From Desmodus rotundus (taxonomy: Eukaryota > Chordata > Mammalia > Chiroptera > Phyllostomidae): a stretch of DNA of 64,000 nucleotides. The notes under the pieces are model-generated. The model was not told the DNA's origin and searched no databases. It saw only the letters and a program-made list of their open reading frames with translations. Location: the NCBI RefSeq assembly GCF_022682495.2, contig NC_071398.1:97181705-97245704 (forward strand), given 5' to 3'. Numbering within the stretch: position 1 is the stretch's first letter; the number at the start of each line of letters is the position of its first letter. Below, in pieces: positions 57,201 to 64,000 of this stretch. Both the position numbers and the translations under genes were made by a program.

Positions 57201-60200
57201 GCTCAGGCCTGTCTGGGGTGTTCAAAGCTGGCACTTGGTACTTAGGACAGTGCTTAGCACGTAGAAGATGCTCAGGCCCACCTGTTGAACTGAATAGAGA
57301 GCAGCTGGAAGGTAGGGGAAAAGGCAAAGGGACTTGCTCCCCGACTGCCCACGGTTCCTTCTTCCCACACCACATTCAGCGACCCTTCTGCCTCGTAGTC
57401 AATCAGTCACAGGATTCCGCTCTTAAAAGCATTTTCTTTGGAAAGTCGGCAAATGTGGTTCCATATCTTAGCTTCCAGTGAGGCACATGTAATTACTGTC
57501 CCCGCTGGAGGCTTGGAGTTCAGGAATTCCACCAGGACAGAACTGGTTTTATTACTCCTCCTGACACTGGGTAAGCCCTGGGAGTCTGAAAACTCAGGTC
57601 TCTCTTTTTTTTTTTTTTTTTTTTGGCAGAGAAATCTTTTGGAAGATGATTCAGATGAAGAAGAGGACTTTTTTCTGTAAGTTTTTTAACATCTTTACGG
57701 GGATATAATTAACATACAAAATACACAATGTGAGTTTGGACATAGTACCTGTGACATCATCACCACAGTCAAGTCATAAACACAGCCCCCATGTCAGACG
57801 TCACCTAGTACTTCCAGGTTCTGTCATGCTCCCAACCCTGCACCACCCCCCCCCCCCCAGGCAACCACTGATCTGCTCTCTTTCACTGTCAGGTGTATTC
57901 TCTAGAGTTTTGTTTTACACGGAGCCATACTTTGGGCCCCCTTTTTCCTGGCTTCGTTCACTCTGCCTGATTGTTCTGAGATCATCCATGCTGTCGCATG
58001 TATGTTTGTTTCTGTTTATCCCTGAGAAGCATTCCACTGTATGAATATTCTGCAGTTCATTCATTCATTCGCTTGTCGGCGGCTATTTGGAGTAGTTCTG
58101 GTTTTCCGCTATTGTAAATAGGCGGCTGTAGACATTTCCATACAGGGCTTTTTTGTGTGGACATCTGCCGTCATTTCTCTTGGGTAAATACTTGGGAGTG
58201 GAATGGCCGGTTCGTGGGTGCAGCCATTTTCCAAAGTGGTGTCTCCTTGTATATTCTCGCATCGTACGAGAGTCCTCTTTGCTCCAAATCCTCGTCAGCG
58301 CTCCCCACGAATATTTTCTCCCAATTTGCAACTAAATCTTTCCATTTTTCACAATAGTATCTTTTGAAAATCAAAGTGTTGATTTTGATGAAATAAATTT
58401 ATTGTTTTTTAAAAATATTTTTGCTTAAGAAATCTTTGGCAAACCCAACATCACTAAGATTTTCTCCTGTGTTTCTTTTCTAGGGGTTTTATAGTTTTGG
58501 CTTTTACATTTAGGTCAATATATTTAAATTGTTGTAGATGACTAAGTGAAGGATAATTTTTTGGGGGGGTACATATGGCTTCCCATTTGTGCCACCACCG
58601 TTTGATGAAAAGATTGTTCTTTCCCCATTGAATGGCCTTGATACTTTGTCAGAATTAATTGGCCTGATCGATCCTTCGGAGTTATGTTTAGGAAGGGCCC
58701 TCACACTCCTCTGGGTTTGTGTTTGCAACGTCAGGAATGAAGCGCGTTGCTGCAGGCTACTCTGGAGATGAAGGTAGAGGCGGGCCTAAGAGGGAACATT
58801 TAGCTCCCTCTTTGTTGTGATGTGGTGAAGTGTTTTACAGAGGCTTCTCCTCCCCAAATAAAAACATTGTATGAAAAGTAATTGACACCCATGAAGCCAT
58901 GAACAAAAAGAACCTACAGAATAGAAAACAAATCCAAGTACAGGAAATCTTTTGCAGGAAGGTTAGATGAAGCGGGAAGATGATTTCCACAAGTGACAAG
59001 CCTTCCATAGAGTCACAAAGCTAGCTGCTGGCGGGCTTTGTGCAGTAAGAAGCCTTAGTCTACAGCAGTAGCCGCCTGTCAGAGGAGCTAGTCCTGAGAA
59101 GGCCCGATGCTGTGGTTAAACACGTGGTTGCCTGAATGTGACCTCGATCCCCTGTGGGAAACACCGCTCTTCAGGCAGCAGGGGGCGCTGGAGGGAGGCC
59201 CCAGGACTGCGTGCAGCTTCCAAAGGGCCTGCAGCAAACCTGGCACGTGTGTTCACAGCGCAGCTTCCGCCCCCTGTGGGCCTGTCTGGGTGTCGAAAGG
59301 GAGGCACCAAATAAAGTTCCTGAAGTGATTCTTAAAAATCGACCCCCACGTTTACAGCAGCAGAATTCACAGTAGCCCAGAGCCGGAAGCACCCAAAGGG
59401 TCCGTCCGTGGGTGGAGAGAGAAACAAGACGAGACACACGTAGGCAGTGACCGTTGGTCTTACAGAGGAAGGGCATTCTGAGACACGCCGCCACACGGAC
59501 GAACCACGAGGGCATGGCACTGAGGGGAAGACGCTGGTCACAAAAGGATAAATTCTGCATATTGCGCTTCCATGGGCCCCTGGCGCGGTCACGCTAACCG
59601 AGACACAGAGGAGGAGTGGAGGCTGCCAAGGGCTGCGAGGAGCGGACACTGGGGAATTCATGTTTAATTAGCACAGAATCTATTTTGAGTTTTGTAGTTT
59701 ATACCTTCTTCTCTATCATGAGAAGCATAATAGTTACCTAAAATATATAAAAGGTGTTTTTTCTTTCCAGAACTTTAAAATGGGTTGGTTAAAATGATAG
59801 CATTCAACTGTAATAGAAAAATAATAATTTGAGAAATGTCAATATTTTCAGACTTTAGCCATGTCATTCAGTTTAAGATGAGTAATCAAAAAACACACTT
59901 ACAAATGGTTCATGTTTTAAAGGGGTTTTTCTCTCTGTCCATCCCTGATAACGAGCACTTCATTACAGCCCAAATTCCAGGTGGATTATATTTTTGGTTT
60001 CCTCTCATAAAGCTATTCATACTCCCTGGTACTGTCCGAGGAATGCCAGAGTTGGACCAGCAGAACACCCCGTGTGTAACAGGTGTCACGTAAACCCTCA
60101 TTTCCCTGGAAGTCACACCATTCAGAAGGGGCGGGTTAGTCACGCCAGCGTTAAGTGCCAGTGAGGGGCAGGCGCGACCGCGTGGCACGCAGTCCCAGCA

Positions 60201-63200
60201 GCGCCAGAGAAGCGGGGCTCCTGCTGGCAGCGAGGGCTCCGCGCCTCCAGTTCAGCTGGATGCAGCGTGTGTGTTCTCTGTGTGTGTCCAGTTTTTAGTG
60301 CTCTCATTATTCATACGCGCTCGGTATTTTGCTTTCAGAAGGGGACCATCTGGACCAAGATTTGGACCTAGAAATGATAAAATTAAGCAGTAAGTTTCTG
60401 AGATATTCATTTGTTTAACGGTTGGCATTTTTCTGTGTGGACCGGAGGTGGGCAGACTACGGCCTACCAGCCACGGTTTTTGAATGTAAAGTTTTATTGG
60501 AACACAGCCGTGCCTGTTTGCTTAGTACCTCGGGCTGCTCTCAGACTACAGTGGCAGGTTGGAGTACTTGTGACAAGACCTTACGGCCCAGAAAATCTAA
60601 AATATCTATCATCTACTGGCCTTTTACAGAAAAAAATGTGCTGAGCCCCAATACAGACACACTGGGCTTTAAAGCCCCAGCACTTCTTTTTATTTCTTCT
60701 GAGTTACAGCTGAGGAGATGCAATTCCCAGCTCTGGGTTGTTACTAACGTGACTACCTCATGTCACATCCGTTAGTTTAGCACCATCCCAAGGTCTGCTT
60801 TGGTTTTAAATCGGTAGCTTGAGTCCCATTTTCAGAATGACGATTAAAAAAACAGTGCCGCAGATTTCGTTTTTGGATGTACACGTGTCGTTTTGTACCC
60901 TCCCAGAAAGTTTCATGTCTGTCACTACCCTAGTCCATGTAGTGATCTAGGGTTCATGGCTAACTAACATTCAGCTTAAAACTTGCAGCATACACGGGGG
61001 TGGGAGGTGGCGGATAATGCTGCAGTGACTGTATCCGATGTTACAAGGATGCGAGTCCCCACAGGAGGGGAGGCGGGATGGATGCAGCAGTGAGCTAGCC
61101 CTAGAGACTGACCAAGTTCTGCAGACTGACTATGGAAGAAAAGCTGAATGTCTCGGGCTCCAGCGTTCAGGCAGGCTGCTCACTGCCCTGACCCTGGGCA
61201 CACAGTGGGAAGGGTCCTGAGTGGGGCATTACCTGTTTGGTGGGACACTCAGACTTCGGTCAGGCAGCTGTTGGTGTGAAGAAAGATGTTTACACTCAGC
61301 CTGGTCCTAGCTCATGGATTCTGAAATAGTGGACCAAGGTACCAACACATTGATTCAAGGACTAGACAGATGTTTCCATTTTCTGTTGCTGGGTAACAGA
61401 TTATCCTGACCTGGCAGACAAGACACACTGATCATCCTGAGTTTTCCACGGGTCAGGAGGTCAGCCACTGCGTAGGTGGGTTCTCTGCACAGGGTCACGA
61501 AAGCCTGAAATCAAGGTGTCCCCGTGACTTATTCCATAAATTAATGTAAGCTAGTTTTGTCCAATGATTGGAGCAGCAGAGGAAAATTAGACACTTAAAA
61601 TAGTAAACATGTCTGTTTGTGTATTCTGGAATGAAAGTAGGAAGCTGAAAACCAATTTTTAAAGCTTTGAATTTACATTAAATCTTCACTAAACAGTCTG
61701 AAATTTGGATAGAACAGGCCTTCATCACCTGATACAAAGGGGGAAATCATATCTTTATTTTGAAGAACAACAAAAAGTTTTTCCTCTTTGCTGTATCATG
61801 GGTGCTTCAAACCTCCCCAGGTGTTGCCGGTTGTGTGAAATGCTGTGTCAGGGAAACCGATGAGCAGTGGAGAGTTGTACCCACTGCACGTCCCTGTCCT
61901 AGAGCGTACCTGCCATCCATTTGGGAAACCGAGTGCTCTCCATAAGCTTCTAGCACACGTGGGCAAACTCCTCTGTCGGTCCCACTGTGTGAGCTGTGCA
62001 GTGAACTTGGGCTACGGCCGGGTCCCTGCGATGCCTCAGCTCCCCGCACGCGAAACGTAGCTGATTACAGAGTCAGCCCATCAGTTACTGAGCATTCTGC
62101 CAGTCCCTTTGCTTTGCAGAAACAGGGCTGCACTATAAGTTAAATGTTACCTACTTCTACCATGTCTAACGAAAGTTTCAAAAATTATAAGTCCTCAAAA
62201 TGAAAATAAATGTTTTGATCTTTTTTTTTTAAAACTAGTGTTCAGAATCAGGTGGATGAAGTTATTGATGTCATGCAAGAAAATATTACAAAGGTAATTG
62301 AAAGAGGGGAGAGACTTGATGAACTACAGGACAAATCAGGTACAGACATTTCATGTTTCTTGATATTATTAACCTGGGTTTTGATGGTTTACTACTCCCA
62401 TTGTTTGTAGCCAAAGTTTAGGGGCCTTGACTTAGGAGAATGGTATTTGGTTCTTAACTTACAACTTCAGTATTTTAACTTGAGCTCCCTTTACTTTGAA
62501 TAATCTTACTGTTTTATTATTTCTTTAATTGATCCGTTGAGAATGGAAAATTGAAAAATTCATTGTTGAAGAGTTAGAGTGGAGTTTTTTCTTTTTCCCT
62601 GTTACATTGATGTGCTTTGTATTTCTCATAATCTCAGGGAGGAGAGGTCTAATCCCTTCAACACTTACCTTCAGACCCATCTGATGTTTTTATCTTTTGC
62701 TTTCTCTGGTAACTTAGTAACCTTTCTTTACCGGCAGATATTAGTCTCTGTGCTTGTAGCATTTCCTGGCACATTTAGGTTCTCAAATAGTGTTTAACTG
62801 ATCAATGGCTGAATATCTGATTAATCCTTGAGGTAGACTTTTTAAAAAAAAAATTTATTTAACCACTTTTAAAATTCATATTGTTTTGCTTCTAAATCAG
62901 CCACTCTTGGTGTCTTCCAAGAATGGGACTTCCACATGTCAGTTTTTTCTATAGGTGTGCCAGGTCCTTGAATTTTTAGAGTATTTTCTGGCCAGGGTTC
63001 ATAAGTTTGCTTGAAAGGCCTGAGGCCCTGGAAAGACTTCTCTTAATCTTACTGTAGAACTAGATTGAGCAAACTGACCTGCAGCGACTTTGCTTTTGGG
63101 GATTTTTTAGCATAGAGAACGTCAAAGGGCTTGGGTGGAAGAAAGGGAAGGTATGGTCTTCATGTTTAGAAGGGAATACATTTGCAGGAGTAGAAATTAA

Positions 63201-63361
63201 TATTTTCTTGTCTTTGTGTGACTAGATAACAGAATCCTGTCATGTCGTTTAATCCTTCTCTCCACCCTCTATGTGATACAGAAAGCTTATCGGATAACGC
63301 AACTGCTTTTAGCAACAGATCCAAACAACTGCGAAGGCAGATGTGGTGGCGTGGATGCAAA
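54231..63361 (+). CDS. VAMP4: VAMP4, vesicle-associated membrane protein 4 (partial: residues 1-115 over five exons)
   Basis: R-SNARE of the trans-Golgi network and endosomes that, from family knowledge, pairs with syntaxin-6, syntaxin-16 and Vti1a and also acts in bulk endocytosis at synapses. Coding segments 54231-54296, 57630-57676, 60339-60389, 62239-62339 and 63282-63361 join in frame to 115 codons. Residues 1-22 are the MPPKFKRHLNDDD N-terminus. Residues 25-38 hold the dileucine (L25-L26) and acidic-cluster TGN-sorting signal with S30. The SNARE motif spans roughly 52-112, with the zero-layer arginine at R77 (VIERGERL), and the membrane-proximal WWRGCK ends at 115. The transmembrane segment and C-terminus (about 26 residues in the 141-residue human protein) must be on an exon beyond the window. 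All splice sites are GT/AG and no disabling change was seen. Confidence 0.97.
55085..55815 (-). mobile_element. Antisense L1 (old L1M-type) 3' region
   Basis: Plus-strand 'accacgatcaatttcagggc', 'aactgcagctctatagattt', 'gttctggacattttgcggaa', 'ggcttctttggcttagcatg', 'catccgtgttgtagtacgta' and 'ttttccaaagtggctgcagt' are the usual reverse-complement L1M 3' series. Confidence 0.88.
56030..57010 (-). mobile_element. Antisense L1 fragment(s)
   Basis: 'tttgatctgtaaatatgttg', 'tttctttccaatctgttact', 'atttctccatctctgaacaa'-like text near 56680 and 'ggtggatttcctgtaaacag' near 56890 resemble reverse-complement L1 ORF2 and 3' sequence. Diverged and broken into pieces. Confidence 0.65.
57630..57676 (+). 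CDS. VAMP4: VAMP4 exon 3 (residues 23-37 plus two bases; TGN-sorting signal)
   Basis: A 47-nt exon encoding RNLLEDDSDEEEDFF and the first two bases of L38. It carries the dileucine and acidic cluster that direct VAMP4 to the trans-Golgi network. Acceptor is T20-GGCAG; donor is TTTCT|gtaagt. Skipping this exon would shift the frame. Confidence 0.95.
57685..58740 (-). mobile_element. Antisense L1 (L1M-type) 3' region
   Basis: Begins with T-rich sequence (the L1 poly(A) on the other strand), then 'aacatctttacggggatata', 'attaacatacaaaatacaca', 'catcaccacagtcaagtcat', 'ggcaaccactgatctgctct', 'tcatccatgctgtcgcatgt' and 'ttccaaagtggtgtctcctt'. This is the full reverse-complement 3' series of an old L1. 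Confidence 0.88.
59290..59700 (+). mobile_element. L1 3' end fragment
   Basis: Sense order: 'cccacgtttacagcagcaga', 'tcacagtagcccagagccgg', 'acacgccgccacacggacga', 'acaaaaggataaattctgca' and 'gaggctgccaagggctgcga'. Notably GC-enriched relative to other copies. Confidence 0.7.
60339..60389 (+). CDS. VAMP4: VAMP4 exon 4 (residues 38-54)
   Basis: 51 nt that complete L38 and encode RGPSGPRFGPRNDKIK, the glycine/proline-rich linker ahead of the SNARE helix, plus two bases of H55. Acceptor 'tgctttcag', donor CA|gtaagt. Confidence 0.95.
60427..60680 (-). mobile_element. Ancient hAT-type MER element, antisense
   Basis: 'ggtgggcagactacggccta', 'gtaaagttttattggaacac', 'agccgtgcctgtttgcttag', 'cttacggcccagaaaatcta' and 'ctactggccttttacagaaa' reproduce, in reverse, the widespread 'tctgtaaagggccagatagt ... 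ccaataaaactttatttaca' MER repeat. Subfamily not assigned from memory. Confidence 0.75.
61365..61600 (-). mobile_element. MLT1-like LTR fragment, antisense
   Basis: 'ctgttgctgggtaacagatt', 'gagttttccacgggtcagga', 'gtaggtgggttctctgcaca', 'gggtcacgaaagcctgaaat' and 'caaggtgtccccgtgactta' match the reverse of a MaLR LTR of the older MLT1 subfamilies. Partial copy. Confidence 0.55.
62239..62339 (+). CDS. VAMP4: VAMP4 exon 5 (residues 55-88; first half of SNARE motif)
   Basis: 101 nt completing H55 and encoding VQNQVDEVIDVMQENITK, then VIERGERLDELQDKS. It contains the zero-layer arginine R77, the residue defining R-SNAREs. Acceptor is preceded by a T-rich tract and reads 'aaaactag'; donor TCAG|gtacag. 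Confidence 0.96.
62340..63281 (+). other. VAMP4: VAMP4 intron 5
   Basis: About 0.94 kb of AT-rich DNA with no repeat I recognise. Ends 'gtgatacag' at the exon 6 acceptor. Confidence 0.8.
63282..63361 (+). CDS. VAMP4: VAMP4 exon 6 (residues 89-115; second half of SNARE motif)
   Basis: 80 nt completing E89 and encoding SLSDNATAFSNRSKQLRRQM, then WWRGCK. It finishes the SNARE helix and the tryptophan-containing membrane-proximal region. Donor AAA|gtaagt. The next exon, with the transmembrane anchor, is not in the remaining 639 nt. Confidence 0.96.
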
Positions 63362-64000
63362 GTAAGTAGATCAGACACAGCCGATCGGAGAGGCCGGCCG
63401 CACCCGGTGGGCAGGTGGGAGAGGGCCTGGCGGTTACAGCTGCCTCACTTTTCATCTGAACCTGGGACGGACAGGTTCTCAGTAAATAGTTGTTGGATGA
63501 ATTCATGGTTTGGGGGACAGAAGCAACTAAAGGAATCCAGCAGTGCCCGAAAGGATGGGATCATGCATTTCTTCACGGGAGGTTATCCACAGGCTACTAA
63601 TAATTTAGCTACCTCTAAACTTACGCGAAATACTAATTTTTCTTATAATTTTATATTAGTGCTTTTTGGAACAGCTTACAGCATTACATACAGATATTAA
63701 GAAGATAAAGTGAAAGCTGGAGAAAAATAGGGGATACAAGCAGATTATATTTCAGAATATGGCAAGTACAGCCAAGAAGAAAATTGCTCTGTGTCTCATT
63801 ATCCCAGAGAAATAAGAAATAAGAGAAATTTTTAAAGAGCAAAAGTGAGAATTGTTATATACTAATATATTTCTGCAAAACATTTTGTAAAAATGAATTT
63901 ACTTCTTAAACCAAATAATGGCTACTAATCATTAAACAGGAAATGCTCCTCTTAAAATTTTCCAGCATATGAGCAAATCTTTCCTTTTCCCCCGATTCTG
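63362..64000 (+). other. VAMP4: VAMP4 intron 6 (5' portion)
   Basis: AT-rich sequence to the window end, without a recognised repeat. I searched it for the hydrophobic VAMP4 anchor segment in the plus frames and did not find it. Confidence 0.8.

Larger units (their letters stand above)
54297..57629 (+). other. VAMP4: VAMP4 intron 2
   Basis: About 3.3 kb, much of it antisense L1 (55085-55815 and 56030-57010). It ends in a T20 tract immediately before the exon 3 acceptor. Confidence 0.8.
57677..60338 (+). other. VAMP4: VAMP4 intron 3
   Basis: Its first kilobase is an antisense L1 starting within about 10 nt of the donor. A sense L1 fragment follows at 59290-59700. A C14 run lies at 57847-57860. 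The remainder (58.75-59.29 and 59.7-60.33 kb) shows nothing I recognise. Confidence 0.78.
60390..62238 (+). other. VAMP4: VAMP4 intron 4
   Basis: Contains a hAT-type MER element (60427-60680) and an MLT1-like fragment (61365-61600). The remaining sequence shows nothing I recognise. Confidence 0.75.

Noticed and set aside
63362..64000. Search for the last VAMP4 exon with the membrane anchor
   Set aside because: No hydrophobic IKAIMALVAA-like segment with an acceptor was found; the exon must be outside the window, so VAMP4 is partial by truncation and not by mutation.

Overview
This window is nuclear DNA from a placental mammal, most likely a bat. Three tRNA-derived SINEs (4837-5040, 19367-19553, 37875-38122) match the VES family of bats, and a short hAT-type DNA transposon at 24872-25062 still has nearly identical 8-bp target duplications, which fits the recent DNA-transposon activity known in bats. 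There are no prokaryotic features. Genes are split into short exons with GT/AG borders, set in repeat-rich introns and intergenic DNA.

Three protein-coding genes are recognised by their translated exons. (1) DNM3 (dynamin-3), minus strand: only first coding exon 8867-9027 and its CpG-rich promoter are present, and the 5' part of intron 1 fills 1-8866. (2) METTL13 (EEF1AKNMT), minus strand: complete, eight coding exons from 45104 down to 33416, joining in frame to exactly 699 codons, with both methyltransferase domains intact. (3) VAMP4, plus strand: a probable non-coding exon 1 in a CpG island near 51.3-51.6 kb, then five coding exons from 54231 to 63361 encoding residues 1-115. The final exon, with the membrane anchor, lies beyond the window.

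The order DNM3 - METTL13 - VAMP4, with METTL13 and VAMP4 head to head and DNM3 downstream of METTL13 in the same direction, is the arrangement I know from human chromosome 1q24, seen here in reverse complement. The genes do not form a pathway: dynamin-3 drives membrane fission, METTL13 methylates translation factor eEF1A, and VAMP4 is a trans-Golgi/endosome R-SNARE.

Layout: 1-8866 DNM3 intron 1 (AT-rich, few repeats between 5.1 and 7.6 kb); 8350-9480 DNM3 CpG island; 9.5-33.2 kb intergenic DNA holding L1 3' ends, MaLR and other LTRs, a hAT element, a mariner relic and MIRs; 33.2-45.4 kb METTL13; 45.4-45.7 kb its promoter, with paired CCAAT boxes and an ETS-containing inverted repeat; 45.7-51.2 kb intergenic; 51.2-64 kb VAMP4, whose introns 2 and 3 are full of antisense L1 fragments.

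I found no evidence of an undescribed biological system. The more unusual observations are local: the METTL13 promoter palindrome, a start-stop uORF candidate, a Z-DNA/UG repeat next to a splice donor, a VAMP4 exon squeezed between a T20 tract and an L1 tail, a donor-like site at the VAMP4 exon 2 boundary, and a telomere-like duplication. Repeat family names and human comparisons come from memory, not from a database search.
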